A DNA stretch of 64,000 nt from Ophiocordyceps camponoti-saundersi (nom. inval.) (Eukaryota; Ascomycota; Sordariomycetes; Hypocreales; Ophiocordycipitaceae), in the NCBI GenBank assembly GCA_003339415.1, contig PDHQ01000001.1, forward strand, positions 186,001 through 250,000, given 5' to 3'. The notes under the pieces were generated by a model, which did no database searches, had not been told where the DNA came from, and worked only from the letters and a program-made list of their open reading frames with translations. Position 1 is the first letter of the stretch; every line of letters begins with the position of its first letter. Of the stretch, positions 37,585 to 49,522 are shown piece by piece. A program made the translations under genes and the position numbers.

Positions 37585-38420
37585 GATGGAGGATTTTGGG
37601 AAAGGGAGAGAACAAGATGAAGAGAAGTAAAAAGCGTTGACGAAAGACTAGTGAGAAAGCGGATGAATCGTGATGGGAGAAAATCGGGTGAGGATAAGAG
37701 ATTCTCAGGTGGAGGTTTAGGTTATAAGTGAAGAATAGCTATAACGCTGCCCCATTTACCGACATATCACGGCTCCACGCAGCCACGCACCACCCTTTCC
37801 TCCTGCTTTGCTCACTCCCCCCCCACTGATAGGCAAGGAGGCAAACTAATAAGGAGAAAGGAGAAGAACAAAGGGCTGTGAAAACAAGGCTTGGCATCGT
37901 CATCATTGTCGTTGGCGCCAACCCGGGGGGGGTTTCGGATGTGCTTTTTTTTTCTTTTTCTCTCTGTCCTTTGAGGATGATGATGAGCAGGACCAAGCGC
38001 GTGGGATTCGATGGATGGGTGAGACATGCATTTAGGGAGGCACATGAGCTGGATACCTAGGTAGGTAGTAGACGGCCGTAAGGGCGGGATGTGCTGTATG
38101 TATGTATGCAGATGTCCATGTTGTATCCGTAGATCTGAATGCTGGTTCGAGTTTTGCCCTTTTGAACCCCCCCCCCCTTTTTTTTTCGCTTCCTTGGCGT
38201 GATCTTTTGCTGCCATATAGACTGCCATATATTTACGGTTTATAGACAGATGTGACTCATATGTAGGAGCAGGAGCAGTGTCGTTGTCGAATAGATTTGG
38301 CTTGAATCTTGGTTTCATAAGCGTGCTCATATTATATAGTTACTCATACGTAGAGTAAAAGTCCGTACAATATAGGAGAGCTACTCGATACCCAGCTAGG
38401 GAGATAGACAGACAGAGAGG
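37585..38420. other. Intergenic flank left of the inverted-repeat element
   Basis: It contains a C8 run at 37817-37825, a T-run at 37947-37954 and a C11/T9 tract at 38167-38186, plus TATG repeats near 38098-38107. No supportable gene. The last about 90 bp are AT-rich. Confidence 0.45.
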
Positions 38421-38596
38421 TACCCGTAGGAACTAGGCTCGTGTCCTCGCCTAGTAGGCGCCTAATTATAGGGACGCTATATAATCTCGAGGATAAGGTT
38501 AGACTGCCACCCTACTGCCGATACGTACCTTTTATATAGTATCCCTACTAAAAAATTACCTCCCTCTCGTAATAAAGGCATAACCCGCTATCTAAA
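38421..38596 (+). repeat. Left terminal inverted repeat
   Basis: 176 bp beginning TACCCGTAGGAACTAGG and ending CCCGCTATCTAAA. It still holds several CA/TG sites lost from the right copy (at the CCAC, TGCC and GGCA positions), so it is less mutated. Confidence 0.9.
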
Positions 38597-38804
38597 GGGA
38601 GTATATTAATAAAGCTATTAAGAAAGTATTTTTATATACTTATTCCGTTCTTTTAAAGGTATAATAAAGAGTATATAATTCGTGCCCTTAGGGGCCTATT
38701 TTATACCTCTAAGGGCGGGATTAATTTATACCTTAGAGGGCCTAATTTATGCTATTAGCGATAAGGGTAGCGAGGGCAGCTTTAGCGAGGAGGGCAGCGA
38801 GGGT

Positions 38805-38876
38805 AGCGGCGGCGATAAGGGTAGCGGCGGCGATAAGGGTAGCGGCGGCGATAAGGGTAGCGGCGGCGATAAGGGT
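38805..38876 (+). repeat. 18-bp tandem repeat, four copies
   Basis: Four copies of GGTAGCGGCGGCGATAAG in a row, preceded by diverged copies from 38766. In one open frame (38682-38897) each copy reads GSGGDK. It is the only GC-rich patch in the degraded element. Confidence 0.85.
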
Positions 38877-41060
38877 AATAGTAATAGATTATCGTAATTA
38901 AGATACGGTGCTTATATATAAAGTTAATCCCTTAGCGCTTTCTAATTATCTTCTTCGGCTAGCTTTTATATAATAATCTTTACTAATAATATCGATAGCT
39001 ATAAGGTATTAGAGGGAGGGCTTTTAAAGCTAGTAAATCCGCCGCCTTTATAGGCCGCGATAGCCTCTTATTACCGCCTCTCTTAACGCTACTTCCTTTA
39101 TTCTTTTTTAGTTTAAGGCGGCTTCGGGCGTACGATATCGATCTTAAAGTAAGGATTAGTGCGTTTAAAAACGTATTTAAATATCTCCGCTACTATTTCT
39201 AAGCTAATATATTCCTCTTTCTTTTCCCTAAACTTTAGCTATTATTTAATCGTAAATATTCGTTTCCTATTATCGATAATTTAAACCTTATCTTAGCGAT
39301 ATTAGTTAAGAAGATCCTTTTTCTCTTAGCTAAGAAGCTACTAGGTAAAACGAAGTTATTAACGCGATAATTTCTTAGTCTCTTATTCCTACGTTAATTA
39401 TATAGAAGCTTAGATATCGCTAAGGCTTATAGAGGTATAAAATATACTTTTAGGAGCCTTAATAGTTTTCCTATATTTAAGCTTACGAGAAAGCTTCTTA
39501 AGCCGCTATATATAAAATTTAAGATATTATAAGAGGTTATTTTTTACGATAATTACCTCTATAATAGCCTTACTAATTATTTAAAGATTTTAATAAGAAG
39601 GGGAACTTAGTAGAGAGGAATAACGCTATTAAATATCGTTAGCAGTATTAGCTACTTATTTAAATTAATAATCGTTAGGAAGAAGAGAGGTATACTTTAT
39701 ATTAATTTTTTCCTACGCTTAATAACGCCGCTATTAAAAGAATTTAATCGTAAACTTAGGCGTTACTAGCTAAATACCTATTTTTTCGAAGCCTCGTATA
39801 ATATAATATATTTAGAAGCTATCGCGGAAAGTTTGCTAAAATAACTTAAGGAAATTAAGCCGCTTAAAGTTAATCTCGCCGCTTTAAAGGAATTCGTAAA
39901 GAACCTTTTACTATAACGCTTTTAATAGCTAAAAAATACCTATATTAAGAGGCTATAAAAAATATATAGAATAGGGAGGAAAGATAATAATTAAGATATC
40001 GAATTTTATATAATATTCGATAAAAAGTAGGTCTATATAGCCGCTAAAGCTATCGATAATTAGTAGCCTTAATATCTTCTTTTCCTTAAGAATAAAAATC
40101 GGCTTAGTATCTCTCCTTACCTTATCTTAGTATTATTTATTATAGCCGAACTATCTAAGAAGCGTTATTCCGCTATACTTTACGCGGGAAAACTAATCTT
40201 ATAATATTCTATTAAAATAATATACCTATTTAAGGGTTAATTTAGCGTTACTAAAGCCTATATTAGTTTAAGTAAACTATATTTTATTAAGCTTATCGAT
40301 TAATACCTAGGATTTAGTTAGGAAAGTCTTAAAAATTAGCTACGAAGGTATCGTATTACCGATAATATTCGCGGTACCGATAAGGGTATAAGACTCTTAA
40401 TCGCCTAAGTTAGTTACCTTAAGGCGTATATAATAGGTTAATTTAATAATAATAATAAAAACGCGTTTTTATAAGCTACTAATTCGAATACTATATTCGT
40501 CCTTATTCTATACCTTAAAAGGCCTAAGTTTATAATCGCGTACGATCTCCCTTAGCCTTACGAAAAAAGATACGATATTCTCGATATTACTTACCTTAAC
40601 GCCGCGGCGGGACTTCTTAATAGCTTTAATCGTACTTAAATAAAGCTCTCTATATACCTTAAGCTAGCGCTTATATTATCTATCCGAAGGAATATCCGCT
40701 ATAAGGTCTTAATACCTAAGAAAGGTTATAGCGGTATTAACGATCTATACTTTTTTTACGGGAAACCTGCCTTTCTATAGCTAAAAAATAAAGCTTACGA
40801 AAGTATTATCTTTATCCTTATTAAGTAGTAGCCGCTACCTTAGGGGGCTTAGATTATAAAAGCCTTCGAGTTATTAAATTACTTTACCTATATTAAACTT
40901 AGATACCTTATATCTAGCCGCAGTAGCCCGTATCGTAAGAAGCTTTAAAAGGGCTATTTTGCCCGGTTAGGAAAGGCCTTATCTCTTTATAAGGGCTTTA
41001 TAAGAGTCTAGAATAGCCTAAGCGGCCCGTAAAGTCGGAATATAATCGATTATTCCGCCT

Positions 41061-41236
41061 TTTAGATAGCGGGTTATACCTTTATTATAAGAGGGAGGTA
41101 ATTTTTTAGTAGGGATACTATATAAAAGGTACGTATCGGTAGTAGGGTAGCAGTCTAACCTTATCCTCGAGATTATATAGCGTCCCTATAATTAGGCGCC
41201 TACTAGGCGAGGACACGAGCCTAGTTCCTACGGGTA
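41061..41236 (-). repeat. Right terminal inverted repeat
   Basis: Reverse complement of 38421-38596 with five transition differences; it ends CCTACGGGTA at 41236. Confidence 0.9.
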
Positions 41237-42037
41237 GTTAGAAGAGACGTGCAGCTTTAGCCGTTTCGCTCTTCTCTTCCCCCAACCCACCACCACCAAC
41301 AAGGCCACCACCCCTTTTCCGCATTACTCACTAACAGCCGGCCAGCCCCTGATCGACTGGACAGCTGAGAGTGAGACAGGAAAGGAGGGGGGTTGGCAGC
41401 GAGACAAAGGGAGAAGACAAGGAAGAGAGAGACGTTGCGTGACGAAACATCTATGTAGAACGGTCACGTGGTCTGGTAAAAAAGGAGGGTCCCGAAGCGG
41501 GATTGGGCCCCGGGGTTGGAAGCGGAGCCGAGTCCGGAGGCGGTAATCGAGGCCGGAACGTCGCACATGGCGTCTGCGTTGGTGTCTTGTAGTAGCTGGA
41601 TGCTGTCATAGGAGAAGTCACCATCTGAGAAAAATTTACATAATTTTTTTTTCAGGATATAAGGCTCTCATTGAATAGAGGAGGGGGAAGAGATGGCATC
41701 ACGAGCTCGGATTATGTGTAAGTAAGTATGCGGGAGTCGCGTGATGAGTTTGAGCCCAGATGGCGGAAGCGTGATCAGTGCACCCATTTCCTTCTCCTCA
41801 TCGCCGCGGTCATAAAATTGGAGGAAATACTCATGTTCGTTGCCCCTCCCATCGTCTTCGCTTACGCACTTGGCGACCATGAAGGGAACGAATGACTCTC
41901 AATATCACAAGGTAGAGTCACGAGGCAGATGTTCGATGACCCTAACCCTTACATCGACACAAGCAAAGAAGCGTAAATACAGGACAACAAGTCGCAAGTA
42001 TATACAGAAAGGAAGGGCAAGCATAAAACAAAAATCC
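41237..42037. other. Intergenic region right of the element
   Basis: About 800 bp returning to ordinary base composition. It holds a short T-run (41645-41652) and no ORF with family features. It includes the 3' flank of the TauD gene. Confidence 0.4.
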
Positions 42038-42340
42038 TCATCCCTCAAAGGGAGTCTCGTACGGCCTCTCAGCCTGGGGCGTCAACCGCGCCAGGTGACG
42101 ACGCTGACCGTTCTCCCAGTCGATGAGGGCGCTGTGAAGGGTGACGCGGTTGTCCCAGACGACGACGGTGCCCTCCTCCCATTTGACGCGGGCCTGGAAG
42201 TCGGCGCCGAGGGCGACGTGGTTGTAGAGGAACTGGAGGATGGCGTCGGATTCTTCCTTCTTCATGCCGACGATGTCTCGGGTGACTGTGTGTGTGTGTG
42301 TGAGAAGGGGGTTGAAGGAGTTTGTACGTCAGCTTATAGT

Positions 42341-42385
<45 letters not shown>

Positions 42386-43567
42386 ATATCTGGGAGACAG
42401 GCTCACATTGCGGATTCACATAGAGCGCCTTCTCCCCCGTCACCGGATGAGTGCGGACGATGGGGTGAACGCTAACGACGGGCTCCCGCCGCTTGATGCT
42501 CGAACGGGCAGCCGCAGCATTAACCTGCTCGACGCCAGAATGCGTGGCCCGAAGCCCATGCAAACGCTGCTGAAAGAGCGGGCTCAGACGACGATAAGCC
42601 TGAACGGCATCCACGAACATGGTATCGCCACCACAATCCGGCTTGTTAAGGATATAGAGCAGCGTCGTCCCCGGAGGCTGAAGCTCATACGAAACATCCG
42701 AATGCCAAGCCACGGACGAAGTACGCTGGCTCAAAAGCTGCTGACCGCTCCTATCGCCCTCCCCACGATGAACGAGGTGAATCTCAGGAAAGCCGGCGGG
42801 CGTACCGGCAGTAGGGTGGATATGATGCGGGCCGAAGTGGGCGCCGATGCGGAGCGCCTCTTGCACGGGTCGGTCCGCGAGGTCCTGTCCCCGGAAGGCG
42901 ACGACCTTGCGCTGGGCTACCAGCAGCGCGACCTCGTTGAGACCCGCGGCGGATAGGGACGAGAGCTGGACGCCGTGGACTTCGGAGCCGATGCTGGGCG
43001 TTAGCTTCGTCGCTTTGGCGCTTGGCTTTGTGGCGGGGAAGAGGGTTGGGAAGGTCGGGTCGGCGTCGTGGCCTGGGTCGTGGTGGGTGAAGGGTTCGAG
43101 GGGGGGATATTTCTGGGAGGGGTCCCAGGTTGGGAGGTAGTGAGGATACTGGGCTTGCGGTGTAAGCCCAGTTTCGTTTTGGTCTCTCTTTCTCCCCCCC
43201 TTATCTTCCTGATCTTGGTCCTCCTCCTCTTCTTCTTCTCTTCTTCTCTTCAACTCGACTCAACTCCTGTCTCTCTTCTCTCCTATCTTCCTGATCTTGG
43301 TCCTTTTCTTCTTCTTCTTCTTCTTCTTCTTCTTCTTCTTCTCTTCATCTCGACTCAACTCCTGTCTCTCTCCTCCTCCTCTCCTCTTCATCTCGACGCA
43401 ACTCCCAACGTAACTCTCAAACTCACCTTGGCTCCGTTACCGCCCTTCTTGCCGGTCTCGACATCGGTATCGATGGAAGCCGGGTCGACTTCTTTGTAGT
43501 TGCCGAAGTGAATCGTTGGTTCTGTCGCCGCCGCCGTTGTTTCCGTCTCGACGAGGGAGGGTGCCAT
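42038..43567 (-). CDS. TauD/TfdA-family alpha-ketoglutarate-dependent dioxygenase
   Basis: Exons 43567-43427, 43148-42407 and 42285-42038 give 376 aa. The conserved YLPTWDPSQKYPPLEPF block opens exon 2. Iron ligands are visible as HSD (in AWHSDVSYE) and the distal His (VTLHSALID), with the 2-oxoglutarate arginine in the following RRHLARL. The second join rebuilds FTRDIVGMKKEESDAILQF. Fungal members (such as yeast Jlp1) oxidise sulfonates or related compounds to release sulfite; the real substrate is unknown. Both introns are unusually repeat-laden: intron 1 (278 nt) contains tandem CT-rich units, and intron 2 (121 nt) holds (GA)n and (TG)n runs. Confidence 0.88.
43200..43400. repeat. Tandem CT-rich repeat inside TauD intron 1
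   Basis: A unit of roughly 80-95 bp containing TTCCTGATCTTGGTCC, a CTT run and CGACTCAACTCCTGTCTCTC appears twice and part of a third time. It makes up most of the 278-nt intron. Confidence 0.65.
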
Positions 43568-43649
43568 GGTCAGGATGATTCTCTGGTTAGGGTTGTGTTA
43601 TAGAAACATGTAGAATGTATGTATGTATGTATATGTTTTATATGTAGAA

Positions 43650-43687
<38 letters not shown>

Positions 43688-46581
43688 GAGAATAGAAGTA
43701 AAGTGCCGGAGCACAAAGGGGGCAATCGCAGTTGTTTATCTGTTTTATATACATACACGAACCTACTACAACTGGTGCAACACACATACATACACACACC
43801 TACATACATACATACATATATGCATGCATACATACGTAGAATCGATCTGGGCAGAGACGCAGTAATACCCAGCACTCCTACGTTGAAACTGCACAATAAT
43901 AATTGCCTTGCTTCCTGCAGTTCAAAGGCCAACATCGTCGCAGCTGCACAGCTTGGCGTTGACGCGATGCCAGTCTAGATGACGCCACAGGCAGCACGCC
44001 ATTCGTCACACATACAACACACACACTGACACACACACACACGCAAGTGCGCGCGGTTAAAACGAGGTCGATACTATCGAGGAGAAGGGGGGGGGGGGGG
44101 GGGGGGGGAGAGGTGAAGCAAATGCCATCGAGTTAGTTGTGATGTGAAGAATAGATTGGCTGTGTCTGCTCTCGTCACTCAATCTGGGGAAGAAAGAGGG
44201 ATATGATCTTCAGCATATGTATGTACATACAGACGCATATCACATGCAGTACCGCACATGTATGAGCAATAGAGGAGAGGCAATAGATGTGATACAATGC
44301 TTTATCGAGATAGGCGACCGCCGACGTCGTCTCGAGCGAGGGGAGGGCTTTTTTTTTCTCTCTTGCCGTTGCTGCGCCCTCTCTGTGTGCAGAGAAGCGT
44401 TACGCGGAGGAGACGTCGTCTGTTTCGATGCCGTACATACATACATACACAAGCCAGACCAAGCCAGAGAAGCACAAGTCCAGGAGATGTGCAAGACAAG
44501 GACGGGGGACAAGTTGATTTATGTATGTATGTATGTAGTTGTCATGCACGTTTCATATGTAATTCATCCTCATCCATGGCCTGCATACGTACATCATCCT
44601 TCTCCTTACCCGGCCGAGCCGGTATCAATGCGGAGCCGCGCGGGTTTGCTCCAATATCGTGTCTTCCTTCTCACTTGGCTCTCTCTCTCTCTCTTTGTCT
44701 TTGTCTCTCTGTGCCTCGGCTGCGGGATACGAAGTCTCGTGCATACATACATACATACATACGGACGGATTCTCTTGTGCACGTGTGACGGCTGCAGCCG
44801 ATGGTTCCGACAATTCCGATGCAGCGTGAGGGGAAAGACTAACACTGTTCTTCTCTCTCTTCTTTCCGAGATGCCTTCATCATGCAGAGGTAGAGAGAGA
44901 GAAAGGAAACGAGGACGTGACCGAGTCTTGCTTACAGACTTCTCTGGCGATGAGAGTCGGTATATATGTACATAGATTGTGAGAGTCGGTGACTGGAGCC
45001 GGTGAGGATCTGGCTAGCCTCCTAGTATGTATGAGGCATCTGTACATACGGGATATGCGAATAGAGTCCGATGCGTTGACAGTTTCAGATCTCTATCAAG
45101 GATGGAAGATTGGAGGTGTCAAATCACTACATATTTCCAACTGTTATACATAGAGCGAACGAGTCACAGAAGAGACGGGCAGCCCCTCCCCCTTTTTCAT
45201 GTACCGAGGCACAGTCTTAATGCCTCGCTACCTTGCTTTGTCTTCCTCCCCCATGAGTCGCGCTCACGCCGTGGTAGCGATCGATAATCCCATTGTCTTA
45301 TCAATCTCGGTTTCAGTCTATCCTTGGCAGATTCGTGTTGATAATCTCCCCGGGGTTGTCTTCCAGTAAAGTCTTTGGTCGACCCCTTTCCTTTCCTCCC
45401 CCAAAAAGGATTATGTAGATACCGTGGTATATGTATGTATGTATGCATTGTATAACTGACGAGACAAGTTACGAATCGTCAAGCCCTATGGAAAAATACA
45501 CACATACTACACATACATACAAAGACAGAGATTTCTCCGATCAAATCGTTGCACAACAAAACAGATGAATCGAATCCACCACCAGCAGCCAAGACGATAC
45601 AGAACATAGAAAACCCTTTTCATACCTGCCGATTCTATTGTAAATAATAGACCTCCTTTAATGGCTCTCGAGTCATGGTCCGCGTCTTGGCAGACGTATT
45701 TCAGGCAGCCTCATTTTAAGTTGGGCGGTTGTTGTCCTTGTCGTTGTTGTTGTCAACTTCGTCGTTGAGGAATGTCAAGCATCGAAACTCAACTGCTGTG
45801 CAACGTATACGGATAGAAACAACACGTTTTTCTGATTCCACGCAAGCAAAAAAACCCTTGCGGAGATTTACATATACAGAAGCTTGGTTGAACCGCAAAC
45901 GAAACAAAATGAACAACCCACACAACCAACCCACCCAACCCACTCACAAGCATTCCTATCCCTCTCCCCATCTTTACGAAACCCCGTTTTTTTTTCTCTT
46001 CTCTCCCTCTCTCGCTATGTGTACGCGAGCCAGTCCTCTATCGAAGATATCTATCAGGTTAAGAGCCCATGTCCCTGCTAAAAAAAAAGGGAAAGGGAGA
46101 TTATCCTGAAGTTTCCCTCACTCATCAAACTTGTCCCCGATTTTATACATATCATGAGATACCCGATGAGGGAGAAAAAAAAGGGGGCCCAGAACCTATC
46201 AGACGAAGGCAAAAAAGACCTGGAAAGCTAATAATATGGCCCTTGTCGGAGGAGAAGAGGAAAAAAAAAATCACTCCACTGCGTGTCTTTATTACATGTC
46301 GACGCGTCGCCAGCTTGGCTGGAAACTGTGCCCGGGGAGGATGCCGGATGGAGACTGTAAACTGGTGAATACCATACCATAGGCAGACACATCTTCTATA
46401 AGACTAAACGCCCGTGAAGCCCCAGCTTGTTTCTCCCTTGTAAAAGTCTAGTCCTTACCTTGTCGCTCCTTTACTTGCAACAACATAATAGTTTTTGGAG
46501 GCAACAGTCTCCTGTCCACTCTTTCACACCCATTTACAACTCGACAACGACAACGATTTACTTGAGAGTTACAGTAAAAAC
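43568..46581. other. Microsatellite-rich gene desert
   Basis: About 3 kb. It holds TATG runs (43616-43630, 44218-44226, 44520-44536), (GA)n at 43651-43685, CATA runs (43787-43830, 44740-44762), a G22 tract at 44087-44108 and CT runs. Long ORFs across it are repeat translations (Tyr/Ile/His-rich). No gene is supported. Its right end should contain the chitinase promoter. Confidence 0.6.
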
Positions 46582-49522
46582 ATGTTAACCATGTTCTTGC
46601 TAAGGACGTCCCTGGCCACCCTCGCGGCCGCCCAGGTCGTTCTCGGCCTCGCGTCGTCACCCGAACGAGGCGACATATCGCCGCGGGCTGAAACTTCCTA
46701 CGTGAACATGGTCTACTGGCAGCAGACGCGAGTTTGACCCCTCTCATCATCTCTATTGGTCGTCCGGGGAAGAGCTTCCTTGACTAATTGTATCGGTTTC
46801 TTCCTCTCTAGTTCGGCTTTCAACTTCTCAGATGTTGACACAAAGGCCATCACGCACGTCATGTACGCCTTTGCCAAAGTCGAGGCCAACGGAAACGTGT
46901 AAGTTCTCCATCTCAACTTGGTAACGTCTTCGTTCAAGAGAGAGAGAGAGAGAGGAAAACACTGACGAGACTCTTCCCCTTACAGCAAGACGCGTGATTA
47001 CTATGCACAAGTCGACCCTTCAAAGAGTATGTATGTCGTCTTCAACAAGCTGAATGATAAAACGCTGACTCTCAATGACACCAAAAAACACAGATGAGGA
47101 ATTCGTACAAGGAAAATGGGAACAGCTCTTCGAGTTCAAGAAACAGAACCCTCATATCAAGACCCTCCTCTCCATTGGAGGATGGCTAGGCGGCGAAGGC
47201 GCACCGGAACAAGTGGAGTTTGCCACGGGCGCCTCGACGGAGGAGAACCGCAACCGTTTCGCTGAGACGGCAACCCAACTCATGCTCGACGGCGGCTTCG
47301 ATGGTCTAGACGTCGACTGGGAATACCCTAGAAAGCCAGAGGAGGCTGAAGACCACGCTCTTCTCATGGAGGCGATTCGCAACAAGCTCAACGCCTTGGA
47401 GGCCTCGCACAACAACCATCACTTTCTCCTTACGGCTGCCATTGCGGCCGGCAGTCATGGCCACGGTCAGCTCAAGTTCTCGAGACTAATCCCCGTGCTG
47501 GATTACTGGTACGTCATGGCGTACGACTACTTCTACTCGACGAGTTCAAGGGCGTGGCATCCGGCGAATCTCTACAGGAGTTCGTCGAACCCGGCAAGCA
47601 CAGACTTTTCCACCGACGAAGGCATCCGAGACCTGTTGGCAAACAACGTTCCCGCCAGCAAGATGGTGCTGGGCATCCCCAGTTACGCCCATACCATCAG
47701 CGGAGGCATCTCCCTGGGCGAAGCGATGGAGGGAAAGAACTTTGCCGGACCTATCCCCGTGCGCCAACTGGATCCTAAGCTTAAAGTCGACTGCGATGAT
47801 GAAATCGTAGCTTGCTCCGCTATGGATGCCAAGGAGAACAAGCTATACCTCTTCGACACGGTTGAGACGATCGTGAAGAAGGTGGACTATGTTAAGAAAC
47901 AGGACCTTGCTGGTACTTTCTTCTGGGAGATTAGCCATGATCATCCTGGCGATAAGGCTCTTTACGTTGCTGCTGCCAAGCAACTGGAGAATCTCGAGAG
48001 CAGCTCTGGCTTGTTGGAGTATCCGTCTTCGAAATATGCCGCCGTCCGTGGGAACAGCGTGGCGTCGAAGCCGTTGCCAGAGGCCGTCGACTCGAAGCCT
48101 TCACCAGTTGAGCCGGAGTCACCGTCCAAGGCCTCAGAAGCATCGACAACTCTCCTCTCGCCGCCAAAGTCGACGCCAACGACGCTCCTACCACCCTTCC
48201 CCCTCAACAGCTCACACACGGACACCAAGCCATCGAATCTCGCCTCGACGACGAAACTCGACCACAACGCCTCCTCCCCAGCCGGCAACTCGTCCGCCTC
48301 GTCCCCAACCGACAACACATCCGCCTCAAGCAGAGGCAGCAACATCGTCTGCGCCGCCGGCGAAATCTGCACAACCCCTCGCGGAATGACACCGGCCATA
48401 GACGCAGACGGGCTGGTAATCAAGACAGTGGTAGCTGTAATCGTCGTCGTAAACGTCAACCTAACCGCATGCGCCAACCCGAAAGTCTGCGCAGGCGAGA
48501 AGGAGACGAAGACAGTGACGGAGTACGCCTTCAACACGCGCTTACCGATGGAGTCGAGCGTGACGCCGTTGACGACCGTCACGCTACCTTCTGACGTCGC
48601 TGCTTCGGAACCCGTCCCCGTGACGATGGGAGGACGCGTCGCCAAGGTGTGCATGAAGGAGTTTGGCTGCCGTGCCGTTGACGTTCCGGCTTCGAACCGG
48701 GGTGGTAGCTACGGGTCCGGCTCTGCTTTGTGCGCCGGCTCCGAAAAGGTGGCGGCATCTGCCTCTGCGGCCGTTTCCGGATCTGGGATCGAGGCTTCTG
48801 CTTCTAGTCGCGTCGAGGCCCGGCTTGGCTGCGGCGACAGCTCCGTGAATGCTTCTGCATCTGCGTCTGCTGCCCTGTCTGGATCTAAGATCAAGGCTTC
48901 TGCCTCCAGCAGCGTCGAGATCCAGTCTGACTGCGACGAGACGTCCGGAAGTGCTTCTTCATCGGCGTCTGCTGCTCTGACCGGATCTGAACTCGAGCTA
49001 TCTGCCTCTAGCAAGGCCAAGTCCAGACTGACGTTCAACAACGGCTCAGGCAACGTCTCTTCAACCGCGTCTGCTGCCCTGAGCGGGTCGGCAGCCGGCC
49101 AAAGCAAGGCCAAGTCTCTGACCGACGGCAGCTCCGGCGTCGACAAGAAGCAAAAGGACTGCAGCGAAGTCAAGGGATCCAGCCGCGTCAAGGTCAGCGG
49201 ACCTCGCGACGAAGAGGCCAAGCCAAGCTACGAGGCATCCCGTCAGGGCAACGGCACCCACAAGCCATCCAACCGGATCAAGGCCGGCGGCGTCGATGTA
49301 ACCCGTGTCTCGGAAAAGGCCGGCGACGCACAGACGGGCTCCAAGGGCGGACCGACGCGGCCGGTCTCCTCTAGTGGCATCGTCGCTTCCGCGGGAGCTG
49401 ATGCTTCTTCCAACGTGATCAAGCCGGTAATTAAGACGGCTGAGGCAGGACGGCTTTGTTTGGCTGGTGGTGTGTGGGCGACGACGCTGTTGTCGGCGGC
49501 TGTTGTCATGCTGGCACTCTGA
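46582..49522 (+). CDS. GH18 chitinase with Ser/Ala-rich repeat tail and GPI signal
   Basis: Join 46582-46727, 46812-46898, 46986-47026, 47094-49522 gives 900 aa. A signal peptide is followed by a GH18 barrel: AITHVMYAFAKV, TLLSIGGWLGG, the catalytic DGLDVDWEYP (acid E168), VMAYDYF and a late GTFFWEISHD strand. After about residue 320 comes a Ser/Thr/Pro-rich linker and a short Cys-bearing segment (about residues 425-535). Imperfect repeats follow, each with SASAAxSGS and ASAS(S)(R/K) units, and the C-terminus is hydrophobic. This suggests a wall- or membrane-linked chitinase for remodelling or attack on chitin. Intron 1 (46728-46811) keeps frame only with a GC donor (AC then GCGAGT); the nearby GT gives a broken frame. 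Confidence 0.88.

Larger units (their letters stand above)
38421..41236. mobile_element. RIP-degraded DNA transposon with 176-bp inverted repeats
   Basis: The ends are near-perfect inverted repeats (38421-38596 against 41061-41236). They differ at five positions by my reading, all C/T or G/A transitions and mostly at CpA/TpG. The outermost bases read TACCCGTAGG..., so TA flanks the CCCG ends on both sides; this could be a TA target duplication as in Tc1/mariner elements, or simply part of the repeat. The 2.4-kb core is AT-rich and nearly empty of CA and TG dinucleotides while CG, CC and GG persist, which is the mark of heavy RIP. No transposase frame survives and no domain could be recognised, so the superfamily stays open. 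Confidence 0.85.

Noticed and set aside
37739..38330. Overlapping minus-strand ORFs next to the transposon
   Set aside because: They cross homopolymer C/T tracts and have no domain or splice support.
44217..44975. 252-codon plus-strand ORF
   Set aside because: Built from tetranucleotide repeats; no signal peptide or domain.
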